Below, in pieces: positions 15,676 to 24,515 of a DNA stretch of 64,000 bases. Made by a program: the position numbers and the translations under genes. Source of the stretch: Zoogloea sp016790385 (GTDB lineage Bacteria > Pseudomonadota > Gammaproteobacteria > Burkholderiales > Rhodocyclaceae); NCBI RefSeq assembly GCF_041916735.1, contig NZ_JAYRYY010000001.1, one strand, 5' to 3'. Numbering within the stretch: position 1 is the stretch's first letter; the number at the start of each line of letters is the position of its first letter. The notes below the pieces were generated by a model. It was not told the DNA's origin, did not search any database, and was given only the letters and a program-made list of their open reading frames with translations.

Positions 15676-18600
15676 GCCATCGCCCACGCTCACACGCTCG
15701 CCCGAGATTCCCCTGAGCAGCACCGTCAAATACAACCCCCACCTGTGGGGCGATGACGAGCTGCGGGCGATTTTCGTTGTCCGAAAGCCCGAGCTCGAAC
15801 GCCTGGTCGACGCGGTGCGGGCCAGCCGAGCCGATTCGGTACCTCAGCACATTCTCATCACCGGCCATCGGGGCATGGGCAAGAGCACCCTGTTGCGGCG
15901 GGTTGCCCTGGCGGTAAGGGACGACCCGGAACTGTCCCAGGGCTGGTTGGCCCTGAGCTTTCCGGAAGAGCAATACACCGTCAGCACGCTCACCGAATTC
16001 TGGCGTAACGTGCTCGATTCGCTGACCGATGCCCTGGAGCAGCGGGGCGCATCGCCAGCCGAACTGGCCCGGCTCGATGCTGCCATCGCCAGCATCGATT
16101 CCCTGGTTGTTGACGCCCGGGAAGATGCCGCTCTCAAGCTGCTCACCGACTGGATCGCCCGTCACCAGCAGCGCGTGCTTCTGCTCATCGACAGCACCGA
16201 CCTGCTGCTTGCCGGCCTGGCCGGTGGCGGCAACCTGCGCAGCGACCGCAAGGGCGTGAGCATCCGTGACGCTGGCGCCACGCCCCTGTGGCGTTTGCGC
16301 AAGACCTTGTCCCACGAAAAAGGCATCTTCTGGCTCGGCGCCAGCTACCAGGCCCTCGAAGCCCAGCACCAATACCAGGATGCCTTTCACGACTTCTTCC
16401 AGCTCGTCGAGCTGCGCCCCCTTTCGGTGGCCCACATGCGTGAAGCCATGCTGGCCCTGGCCGGCAGCTTCGGCATGAAAGGGCTGCATGGCGATGCCGC
16501 AACCGCCGAGATGGCCCGCGCCCTCGACGCCCGCCCCGAACGCCTGAAGGCCTTACGCGCCATGACCGGCGGCAATCCGCGCACCACGGTCATGCTCTAC
16601 GACCTCTTTGCGGTCGCGGGCGACGGAAATGTCCATAGCGATCTGCGGGGCTTGCTCGACATAATGACGCCCCTCTACAAAGCGCGCATGGAGAGCCTGG
16701 CCGAGCAGCCCCGCAAGCTGCTGGCTCACCTCATGGAACACTGGGCGCCCGCCACCGCCCGCATCCTGGCCGATACCGCCAATTTACCGGTGACCACCGT
16801 CAGCGGTCAGCTCAGCCGGCTCGAAACGGAAGGCTTGATCGAGAAGGTCCGCCACGCTGGCGCCGCCCGCAATGCCTACCAGATCGCCGAGCGCTTTTTC
16901 AACGTGTGGTATCTGATGCGCTATTCTTCGCGCCGCCTGCGCCAGCGCCTCACCTGGCTGGTGGAGTTCATGCGCCTGTGGTTCAGCGCCGACGAACTGG
17001 TGGTCCAGGCCCGTGGGCGCTGCGAATACCTGGGCGGCGGGCGCGGCGATCAGGGCAGCCTCGAGTACGCACGCGCCCTGGCCTTCGCGCTGCCGGAAGG
17101 CCACCAGGATCGCTACCGCCTGGAATGGTCGGTTTTCTCTGCCGCCCGCAAGATCGGCGGTGATACCCGCGAAGCCATTCGCGAGTTGTTTGAGATCGAT
17201 GGAGACGAGAAGGAGTTCGTCACCGCCGAAGACTACCTGGCCCGCTTCAACGCGCTCGATGCCGGTTTGCGGAAGTGTCCCCATGTGCCAGTGGATGAGA
17301 TGGATGGGTGGATTGCAGCGGTGAAGGGTGCCTTGTCGTTGAGTTTGGAGATAAAGGAGAGGATTGCAGGCGATGCTGCAAGCTTGACTACAGACCAGTA
17401 TGGGATGATTCGTAGCGCTCTCATCGACGAAGAGGATTGGTTCGCGCGACTGGGTTCATCGGGAGCTATGAACACGCTCCGAGTGGCAACTGTGCGTGGG
17501 GATTTTTTTCCGGACTGTCCGGACTCTAGACTCGCGCAGCGCCAAATTTTTGCGTGCTTCGGGGATGACGCTGCGAGCTGCAAGCTCGCCGCGAATCTAC
17601 TCATGGAAAGTCACCACGATGTTTGTGTCGAGATAGTATTGCGCAAAGCTATTGAACTGGACCACGCAAACCCAGAGTTATGGCACCGCATGGGCTACCT
17701 ATTGCAGGAGTATCTCAGACGTCCGCCCGAAGCTGAAGATGCATATCGCAAGGCAATTGCACTTAACGGAAAGAACGCCTTGGCATGGAACAGCCTCGGC
17801 ACACTCCTGCAGGATCACTTTAAGCGCTACAGCGAAGCGGAATCAGCCTACCGTAAGTCGATCAATCTGAATGAAAAGTTTGCCGCCCCGTGGAACAATC
17901 TAGGTAACTTGCTACAACTCCATCTTCAGCGATATAGCGAAGCTGAAGCGGCTTTCCGAAAAGCCATTGAACTGGACCCTGAGGACGCCTTGCCTTGGAA
18001 CAACTTAGGTAGTCTGTTGCAAGATCACTTGCAGCGTGACATAGAGGCCGAGGAGGCTTATCGCAATGCCATTCGTCTAGACGGACATTTTTCTTGGCCA
18101 TGGAACAACCTTGGCAAGTTGCTGCACCATCGGCACAAGCAATATCCTGAAGCAGAAGCTGCCTATAGGAAAGCTATCGATCTTGACGCGAAGTATGCCC
18201 GACCCTGGGTTGGGCTAGGAGACCTGTTGCAAGACTGTCTCGGGCGCCAGGCGGAGGCAGAAGCAGCCTATCGGAGAGCCTCATGTCTGGATCCTGATGA
18301 CCCATATTCCGTTACCAATCTAGCCCGCCTTCTCGCTGTAAGTGGGCGTGTTGAGGAAGCCACGGTAGCTTATGGAGATGCGTTGAAACGGTTGGCGAGG
18401 AGCAAGAGGGAAGCGTGCTTCGAAGTTACGCTGCAAGCTCACCTATGGCTAGGCAACCAGGATAAGGCGCGCGTAGCTCTTGAAGGACTTGCCGCTCCGG
18501 CAAACAACGGCGGACGATTTCAATTTGACCTTCTAGTGGAGCAGGTGGCGGAATGTAACAAGGTGGGCTTGGGGCTGAAGCTTGCCAATTTGATGGAGGA

Positions 18601-18754
18601 AAGCCCCTACGCCGACTTCCTGAAACCTCTTTCGTTGACTTTACGGGTGGCCGCGGGCGCCGATGATGGCGTACTCGCCTCCGCACCCCCGGAGATCGCC
18701 ACGATGGCTGAGGCGGTGCTGGCCAAGGTCCGGACCTATCGGCTGGCCCATTAA
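15665..18754 (+). CDS. large STAND-like ATPase with winged helix and TPR array
   Basis: A 1029-residue soluble protein. Walker A GHRGMGKS is at 67-74; the Walker B-like LLLIDSTD is at 172-179, with Ser where the catalytic acidic residue is usual. A winged-helix segment lies around 350-425 (ATARILADTANLPVTTVSGQLSRLETEGLIEK), then a helical region, and from about 660 to 905 at least six TPR-like repeats of 35 residues (WNNLGNLLQxHLQRYSEAEAAFRKAIELDP type). NTPase, winged helix and repeat sensor is the order found in STAND signalling ATPases. It starts inside the end of the preceding ATPase gene. Its stop codon directly abuts that of mfd. Base composition falls in the TPR half. Confidence 0.82.
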   Translation: MPAEPSPTLTRSPEIPLSSTVKYNPHLWGDDELRAIFVVRKPELERLVDAVRASRADSVPQHILITGHRGMGKSTLLRRVALAVRDDPELSQGWLALSFPEEQYTVSTLTEFWRNVLDSLTDALEQRGASPAELARLDAAIASIDSLVVDAREDAALKLLTDWIARHQQRVLLLIDSTDLLLAGLAGGGNLRSDRKGVSIRDAGATPLWRLRKTLSHEKGIFWLGASYQALEAQHQYQDAFHDFFQLVELRPLSVAHMREAMLALAGSFGMKGLHGDAATAEMARALDARPERLKALRAMTGGNPRTTVMLYDLFAVAGDGNVHSDLRGLLDIMTPLYKARMESLAEQPRKLLAHLMEHWAPATARILADTANLPVTTVSGQLSRLETEGLIEKVRHAGAARNAYQIAERFFNVWYLMRYSSRRLRQRLTWLVEFMRLWFSADELVVQARGRCEYLGGGRGDQGSLEYARALAFALPEGHQDRYRLEWSVFSAARKIGGDTREAIRELFEIDGDEKEFVTAEDYLARFNALDAGLRKCPHVPVDEMDGWIAAVKGALSLSLEIKERIAGDAASLTTDQYGMIRSALIDEEDWFARLGSSGAMNTLRVATVRGDFFPDCPDSRLAQRQIFACFGDDAASCKLAANLLMESHHDVCVEIVLRKAIELDHANPELWHRMGYLLQEYLRRPPEAEDAYRKAIALNGKNALAWNSLGTLLQDHFKRYSEAESAYRKSINLNEKFAAPWNNLGNLLQLHLQRYSEAEAAFRKAIELDPEDALPWNNLGSLLQDHLQRDIEAEEAYRNAIRLDGHFSWPWNNLGKLLHHRHKQYPEAEAAYRKAIDLDAKYARPWVGLGDLLQDCLGRQAEAEAAYRRASCLDPDDPYSVTNLARLLAVSGRVEEATVAYGDALKRLARSKREACFEVTLQAHLWLGNQDKARVALEGLAAPANNGGRFQFDLLVEQVAECNKVGLGLKLANLMEESPYADFLKPLSLTLRVAAGADDGVLASAPPEIATMAEAVLAKVRTYRLAH

Positions 18755-21700
18755 TCAGGCCTTCACCGCCTCCAGCAGATCCTTCACCGCCGCCACCCGC
18801 ATCTTCAGATCGGGGGTGGCGAGCTTGCGCACAAGTTTGTCCGGGCCGGACATCTTCACGCTCCGGTCTTTCTGGATGAGCATGATCACCTTCACCGGGT
18901 CGATGGGGGCGTTCTGCCCGAACTGGATGCTGATCTGGCTCTCGGAGGCGTCCATCTTGGCCACACCGTAGGGTTTGACCAGCATGCGCAGGCGGTGGGT
19001 TTCGAGCAGGGTGCGGGTCTGGGCCGGCATCTCGCCGAAGCGGTCGATGAGCTCTTCCTGCAGGGCTTGCAGGTCGTCGTCACTCTCGCAGTTGGCGAGG
19101 CGCTTGTAGAGGGTCAGGCGCTCCTGCACGTCGCTGCAATAGTCGCTGGGGAGCAGGGCGGGGGCGTGGAGGTTGATTTCCGAAACCACCTCGAGGGGCT
19201 GGCTGAGGTCGGGTTCCTTGCCTTGCTGAAGGTCGCGCACGGCGCGCTTGAGCATTTCGGTGTAGAGGCTCACCCCCACCTGCTGGATTTCGCCGGACTG
19301 ATTTTCGCCGAGCACCTCGCCCGCGCCGCGGATCTCCAGATCCTGCATGGCCAGATAAAAACCGGAACCCAACTCTTCCATCATGGTGATGGCCTCCAGG
19401 CGCTTCTGGGCCTGGGCAGTGGGCTTGGCGTTGGCGTCGGTGAGCAGGTAGGCGTAGGCCTGGTGGTGGGAGCGCCCGACCCGGCCACGCAGCTGGTGCA
19501 GCTGGGCGAGGCCGAAGCGGTCGGCCCGGTTGATGATGATGGTGTTGGCCGTGGGGATGTTGATGCCGGTCTCGATGATGGTCGTGCACAGCAGCAGATT
19601 GGCCTTTTGCGTGGTGAAATCGCGCATCACCCGCTCCAGCTCCCGCTCGGGCAGCTGGCCGTGGCCGATGACGATGCGTGCCTCGGGCAGCAAGTCTTCG
19701 AGGGATTCGCGCACGTTCTCGATGGTCTCGACTTCGTTGTGCAGGAAGTACACCTGCCCGCCGCGCTTGAACTCGCGAATCACGGCCTCGCGGATGATGC
19801 CCTTGCTGTAGCGCTGCACGAAGGTCTTGATGGCCAGGCGTTTTTGCGGCGCCGTGGCGATCACCGAGAACTCGCGCAGGCCTTCCAGGGCCAGCCCCAG
19901 GGTGCGGGGGATGGGGGTGGCGGTGAGGGTGAGGATGTCCACCTCGCTGCGCAGGGCCTTGAGGGCTTCCTTCTGGCGCACGCCAAAACGATGTTCTTCG
20001 TCGATGATGACCAGGCCCAGGCGCTTGAAGGTGACGTCCTTTTGCAGCAGGCGGTGGGTGCCGATGAGGATGTCCACCTTGCCCTCGCCGAGTTGCTGGA
20101 TGGCCTCGGCCTGCTCCTTGGCGCTCTTGAAACGGGACAGCTCGGCCACCTTGATCGGCCAGTCGGCAAAGCGGTCGGCGAAGGTCTGGTAGTGCTGTTC
20201 GGCCAGCAGGGTGGTGGGGCAGAGCACTACCACCTGCTTGCCGTCGGCCACGGCGATGAAGGCCGCGCGCAGGGCCACCTCGGTCTTGCCGAAGCCCACG
20301 TCGCCGCACACCAGGCGGTCCATGGGCTTGCCGGATTTCATGTCGGCCACCACGGCATCGATGGCGGCCATCTGGTCGGGGGTCTCCTCGAAGCCAAAGC
20401 CGTCGGCGAAGGCTTCCAGGTCGTGCTGCTTGAAGTCGAACTGGTGGCCCTTGCGGGCGGCGCGCTGGGCATACAGGGCGAGCAGCTCGGCGGCGGTGTC
20501 GCGGACCTGCTGGGCGGCTTTCTTCTTGGCCTTTTCCCACTGGCCGGAGCCGAGGGTGTGCAGATGCACGGCCTCCGGGTCGGCGCCGGCATAGCGGGTG
20601 ATGACGTGGAGCTGGGACACGGGCACGTAGAGCTTGTCGCCGTTGGCATACTCCAGGTGCAGGAACTCGGTGTCGCCCTCGCCCAGGTCCATGTGCACCA
20701 GGCCCATGTAGCGGCCGATGCCGTGGCTGGAGTGCACCACCGGGTCGTTGGGCTTGAGCTCTGACAGGTCGCGCAGCCAGCCTTCCATGGTGGCGGCCTT
20801 GCGGCTGTCGCGGCGTGTGCGGGTGCGGGCGGTGGCGGCGTAGAGCTCGGACTCGGTTACCACCGCGAAGCCGGCCTCGGGCAGCACGAAGCCGGCAGCG
20901 AGGGGGCCGGTGCCCAGGGCCAGACGTGCATCGCCGGCCAGGAAGGCGTCGAAATCGGCGTTGGCGGCGGGCTTGAGGGCGTACTCGGCAAAATACTCGG
21001 CGATGGTTTGCTGGCGTCCGGCGGACTCCGCCAAGACCAGCACCCGGCCCGAAAAGCCGGCGCAGAAGGCCTTGAAGCGATGCAGCGGGTCGCTGGCCTT
21101 GCGTTCAACGGCGATATTGGGAAGGGGCTCGACCGGGCCGCCCAGGGGCGAGACGGGCAAGCTCAGGCGGATGCGTTCCTTGAGGGCAAGAAAGAAGGCT
21201 TCGTCCGACAGGAAGAGCTGTTCCGGCGGCAGGATGGGTCGGGTCTTGTCACCCCCCAGGAGCTGGTGACGGCTGCGGGCGTCCTTCCAGAAGGCTTCGA
21301 TGGCACCGGGGACGTCCCGGTGCAGCAGGATGGGTGCGCTGTCGGGCAGGTAATCGAAGAGGGTGGCGGTCTCGTCGAAGAACAGGGGCAGGTAGTACTC
21401 GATGCCGGCCGGGGCGATGCCGTTGGATACATCCTTGTAAACCATGCAACGGGATGGATCGCCCTCGAAGGTCTCACGGAAACGGCCACGAAAGCGGGTA
21501 CGCCCGGCCTCGTCCATGGGGAACTCCCGCGCCGGCAGCAGGCGTACTTCCTTCACCGGGAAGACGGTGCGCTGAGTGTCCGGGTCGAAGGTCTTGATGC
21601 TCTCCACTTCCTCGTCGAACAGGTCGATGCGGTAGGGCAGGGCGGCGCCCATGGGGTAGAGGTCCACCAGCCCGCCGCGCACGCTGTATTCACCCGGCGA

Positions 21701-22198
21701 CATGACCTGGGTGACGTGGGCGTAGCCGGCCACCGTCATCTGCAAGCGCAGGCGGTCCACGTCGAGCTTTTCGCCCTGCTTCAGAAAGAAGGTGTAGGCC
21801 GCCAGGAAAGCTGGCGGAGCCAGCCGGTAGAGCGCCGTGGAGGCGGGCACCAGCGCGATGTCGGCTTCGCCGCGGCTGATGGCGTAGAGCGTGGACAGCC
21901 GCTCGGAGATCAGATCCTGGTGGGGAGAGAAGCTGTCGTAGGGCAGGGTTTCCCAGTCGGGCAGCAGGTGGGTGCGCAGGCCGGGGGCCAGCCAGGCGAT
22001 CTCGTCGGAGAGGCGCTGGGCATCGATGGGGTTGGCGGTGACCACCACCAGCATGCGCTTTCCCCCGGCCAACCGGGCAATGGCCAGGGCGTCACCCGAG
22101 CCGGCAACAGGCGGCAGATCAAGGCGCTGGCCGGGCTTGGCCCGACTGAAGGCATCGAGGGCGGGGAGAAGAGCTTGAAAGGGGCTGGAGGCGGTCAT
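18755..22198 (-). CDS. mfd: transcription-repair coupling factor Mfd
   Basis: A 1147-residue Mfd, the ATP-driven translocase that removes RNA polymerase stalled at lesions and recruits UvrA. It has the N-terminal UvrB-homology region, the RNA polymerase-interacting domain (SLNPGDPVVH-like region, here ELKPNDPVVHSSHGIGRY), the RecG-like helicase core with GDVGFGKTEVALRA (Walker A) and DEEHRFGV (DExH), and the C-terminal autoinhibitory domain. The frame is open upstream of the ATG used here, which begins MTASSPFQAL; the upstream part is not family-like. It lies 49 bases after the NRDE gene on the same strand and ends base to base against the convergent TPR gene. Confidence 0.95.
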   Translation of the reverse strand: MTASSPFQALLPALDAFSRAKPGQRLDLPPVAGSGDALAIARLAGGKRMLVVVTANPIDAQRLSDEIAWLAPGLRTHLLPDWETLPYDSFSPHQDLISERLSTLYAISRGEADIALVPASTALYRLAPPAFLAAYTFFLKQGEKLDVDRLRLQMTVAGYAHVTQVMSPGEYSVRGGLVDLYPMGAALPYRIDLFDEEVESIKTFDPDTQRTVFPVKEVRLLPAREFPMDEAGRTRFRGRFRETFEGDPSRCMVYKDVSNGIAPAGIEYYLPLFFDETATLFDYLPDSAPILLHRDVPGAIEAFWKDARSRHQLLGGDKTRPILPPEQLFLSDEAFFLALKERIRLSLPVSPLGGPVEPLPNIAVERKASDPLHRFKAFCAGFSGRVLVLAESAGRQQTIAEYFAEYALKPAANADFDAFLAGDARLALGTGPLAAGFVLPEAGFAVVTESELYAATARTRTRRDSRKAATMEGWLRDLSELKPNDPVVHSSHGIGRYMGLVHMDLGEGDTEFLHLEYANGDKLYVPVSQLHVITRYAGADPEAVHLHTLGSGQWEKAKKKAAQQVRDTAAELLALYAQRAARKGHQFDFKQHDLEAFADGFGFEETPDQMAAIDAVVADMKSGKPMDRLVCGDVGFGKTEVALRAAFIAVADGKQVVVLCPTTLLAEQHYQTFADRFADWPIKVAELSRFKSAKEQAEAIQQLGEGKVDILIGTHRLLQKDVTFKRLGLVIIDEEHRFGVRQKEALKALRSEVDILTLTATPIPRTLGLALEGLREFSVIATAPQKRLAIKTFVQRYSKGIIREAVIREFKRGGQVYFLHNEVETIENVRESLEDLLPEARIVIGHGQLPERELERVMRDFTTQKANLLLCTTIIETGINIPTANTIIINRADRFGLAQLHQLRGRVGRSHHQAYAYLLTDANAKPTAQAQKRLEAITMMEELGSGFYLAMQDLEIRGAGEVLGENQSGEIQQVGVSLYTEMLKRAVRDLQQGKEPDLSQPLEVVSEINLHAPALLPSDYCSDVQERLTLYKRLANCESDDDLQALQEELIDRFGEMPAQTRTLLETHRLRMLVKPYGVAKMDASESQISIQFGQNAPIDPVKVIMLIQKDRSVKMSGPDKLVRKLATPDLKMRVAAVKDLLEAVKA

Positions 22199-22247
22199 GC
22201 GCAAGCGTGCTGCGGCGGAAACAAGGGGCGGATTATAGGCGCCCGGA

Positions 22248-23015
22248 TCAGGCCCGGGCGACCTGGAAGCTTTCCACCACACGGCCACTCTCGATTCCCA
22301 CCGGGTTCCAGGTGGATTCAACCACATGGGTCCAGCCGTAGCGGTCGCGGCGGATCAGGGTGGAGCAGCGGGTGCCATAGCCGGGGGCGCGGATGAAGGC
22401 ACTGGAGAGCATGCGCTCCCACGCGAGGCTCACGCCGGTGCGGGGCAATTCGGCGTCGGCAGCCGGGCGGTCGTCGCGCAGGAGTTCAGCCATCGGGGTG
22501 TTATCTGGCAGAGCCCGCAAGGCACGGGCGAGGCGTGACTTGCCGGTGAGCACCTTGGGCCAGGGGGTGTCGAGGAGGTGATTGGAAAGGGCGTAGAGGC
22601 CGGGTTCGAGAGGTCGGGCGCTGCCACTTTCGCTTTCATAGATGCCCAGGCTGTCTCCGTCTCCGAGCAGCAGGTTGAAGCCGTTATAGCGCGGGCCTTC
22701 CAGCGTAAGCCGGGCAAGCGCCGACGGAATGGATTCGTCGCCGGCCAGAAATTCCGCTACCAGTGCCCCGCGGGAGGGGGCATCCGGCCGCTGGCGGGTG
22801 GGGTCACGGAAATTGGTGAGGCCGGCAAAGCGGCCATTTCGGCTAAGGCCAAGCCAGGTGCCACCGGCCTCCAGATCACGCCCGGCAAAAATGTCCGGCC
22901 GATCCCGCCACCAGGAGGCTGGTGCGGCGGGGCGCGCAAAAAACTCGTCGCGATTGGCGGCCACCACCAGCGGGTAGTCCGGATGGACCTGCCAGGCGAG
23001 CAGGATCAGACACAT
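22248..23015 (-). CDS. NRDE (TANGO2-like) family protein
   Basis: A 255-residue protein of the TANGO2/NRDE family. It starts MCLILLAW with the conserved Cys2, has the name-giving Asn-Arg-Asp-Glu at about residues 21-24, the GGTWLGL motif and the FNLLLGD and YALSNHLLDTPWPKV segments. The family resembles Ntn hydrolases; its bacterial role is poorly defined, with haem handling suggested for relatives. The start ATG lies 10 bases inside the end of the DUF4936 gene, so translation is coupled. Confidence 0.88.
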   Translation of the reverse strand: MCLILLAWQVHPDYPLVVAANRDEFFARPAAPASWWRDRPDIFAGRDLEAGGTWLGLSRNGRFAGLTNFRDPTRQRPDAPSRGALVAEFLAGDESIPSALARLTLEGPRYNGFNLLLGDGDSLGIYESESGSARPLEPGLYALSNHLLDTPWPKVLTGKSRLARALRALPDNTPMAELLRDDRPAADAELPRTGVSLAWERMLSSAFIRAPGYGTRCSTLIRRDRYGWTHVVESTWNPVGIESGRVVESFQVARA

Positions 23016-23305
23016 GGGACAAACGGGACAAAACGTTCGGTGTGGCGGTGCCCGCCAGCTTCAAGAAAGCGCTCCAACCCGTGGCGGACCACCGCGCCCT
23101 CAAGCACCGCGTCGAAGGCAGGAGGATCGATCACGTTTTCGTAGATCTCCATCCATGTCCAGGGGTCGTCGGCCTTGCGCAGAAAGCGCCCACCCACCCC
23201 TGTGAACGCGAGGATTTCCGCCTGCAGGTTGTAAAGCTCCCGGGCCAGATCGGCCTCCATGCCGATTCGGACCGGGTAGTAAATGTAGTAATGGGAAGGA
23301 CTCAA
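23006..23305 (-). CDS. DUF4936 family protein
   Basis: A 99-residue protein that opens with the SHYYIYYPVRI strand and carries TGVGGRFLRKADDPWTWMEIYENV, the typical centre of this small betaproteobacterial family (probable alpha-beta barrel dimer, function unknown). The likely start is a TTG eight bases after the ygfZ stop; no ATG or GTG fits the family start. Its end overlaps the NRDE gene by 10 bases. The three genes probably form one operon that may continue into mfd. Confidence 0.75.
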   Translation of the reverse strand: MSPSHYYIYYPVRIGMEADLARELYNLQAEILAFTGVGGRFLRKADDPWTWMEIYENVIDPPAFDAVLEGAVVRHGLERFLEAGGHRHTERFVPFVPCV

Positions 23306-23313
23306 GCGCTGTC

Positions 23314-24345
23314 TCAGGTAAGGGCGTAGGGCAGGGGCAGGAAACTGATAGCGGCGCCGCTCGGCGTACCAAGATGCACCTCGGTGGACTCGGCACTGGA
23401 GGTTTGAAGCACCACGAGGGCGTCGAAGCCGCCAGTGGGGGACGGCGCTGCGACCACGACCTTGCCCGCAGACTGCTCGCCGAACTCGGGCGAGAACACA
23501 TCGGTGCCCACGGCAGGCCACTCCGCCGCATCGGTATGGACGCGGAACATGCGTTTTTTTAGCTTGCCCAGGTAATGGGTGCGAGCAACGATCTCCTGGC
23601 CCGGGTAGCACCCCTTGTTGAAACTGACGCCGCCGATCAGATCGTAGTTGAGCATCTGGGCAACGAACTCTTCCTGCACGGGCAGGGTGACGGTGGGAAG
23701 GCCCTGGCAGATGTCCAGCCAATGCCACGCTGCCGTGCCCGCGGGCATCGCGCCGGCCGCCACGAATTTGCTCCACAGGGTGATGGCTTCAGAGATCGGC
23801 GCCGACACGAGGAAACGTGCTCCATCGAGTCGCACCACCGTTGCGACACCCGACGCACTTGCTCTCGGGGCACCGGGGATGTGCAGCCCCGCCGCCTCAA
23901 GGGCTGCCCCGGCGAGGGGGCCGGCCAGTCCGATCAGAACGCTGTCGCCACTGTCGTCCATCAAGCGCACCTTCGAGCGCAGGACGTACATGGAAAGCTT
24001 TTTGAGGATGGCGGCGTGGATGTCGGCCGACAGGGCGAGCAGGTAATCACCGGCCTCGCGCCACAGCACGATACTGGCCAGCATGCGGCCCTTGGCACTG
24101 TTGAAACTGGTCAGCTGGGCCTCATTGGGACCGAGTTTCTTGACGTCATTGGAGAACAGATTGTGGAGAAATACGCTCGCGTCCTCGCCGCTGGCGCGTA
24201 TCGCCCCGAGGTGCACCAGGGGGACCAGCACGGTGCCCTGGGCGGCGAGCGTCACGTCCTGTCGCTCGTCGTCGTTGAACTTGACGGAATTGTCCGAAAA
24301 CTTCGCGCCAATGGCGCCGAGATGGGATTGCCAAGTTGAATTCAT
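23314..24345 (-). CDS. ygfZ: YgfZ/GcvT-like folate-binding Fe-S protein repair factor
   Basis: A 343-residue YgfZ protein, a tetrahydrofolate-dependent helper for synthesis or repair of some iron-sulfur enzymes. The diagnostic motif KGCYPGQEIVARTHYLGKLKK is present, with its conserved Cys near residue 246. The N-terminal half has the GcvT-like folate-binding fold (SGEDASVFLHNLFSNDVK). The ATG used here (MNSTWQS) follows AGGA at good spacing; the frame is open further upstream but without coding character. It is the first gene of a leftward group and divergent from mltG. Confidence 0.92.
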   Translation of the reverse strand: MNSTWQSHLGAIGAKFSDNSVKFNDDERQDVTLAAQGTVLVPLVHLGAIRASGEDASVFLHNLFSNDVKKLGPNEAQLTSFNSAKGRMLASIVLWREAGDYLLALSADIHAAILKKLSMYVLRSKVRLMDDSGDSVLIGLAGPLAGAALEAAGLHIPGAPRASASGVATVVRLDGARFLVSAPISEAITLWSKFVAAGAMPAGTAAWHWLDICQGLPTVTLPVQEEFVAQMLNYDLIGGVSFNKGCYPGQEIVARTHYLGKLKKRMFRVHTDAAEWPAVGTDVFSPEFGEQSAGKVVVAAPSPTGGFDALVVLQTSSAESTEVHLGTPSGAAISFLPLPYALT

Positions 24346-24389
24346 CTGTCGTGTCCTGTCGCAAAAACGAGTCTTGAAGCGGTTTGCGC

Positions 24390-24396
24390 TATTATA
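24390..24396. promoter_or_regulatory. TATTATA core of the ygfZ/mltG divergent promoter region
   Basis: The 7-mer reads as TATAAT on the minus strand, about 45 bases before ygfZ, and as TATTAT on the plus strand toward mltG. It is the only good -10-like sequence in the 170-base gap. No clear -35 was found for either direction. Confidence 0.35.
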
Positions 24397-24515
24397 GGGC
24401 GTTGCCGCGCGGGGGCTGGCCATTCGGTGGAAGCAAGAATCACGCCCCCGGTTTTTGCCGGATCTTCCTCCTTTCCTCACCTCTTTCGTTCCTCCCGGAA
24501 GCGCCAAGTTCCCCG

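Noticed and set aside
18995..22396. Large plus-strand open frames opposite mfd (18995-20764 and 21008-22396)
   Set aside because: mfd is complete and strongly conserved on the other strand; these have low-complexity, Gly- and Gln-rich composition typical of antisense shadows.
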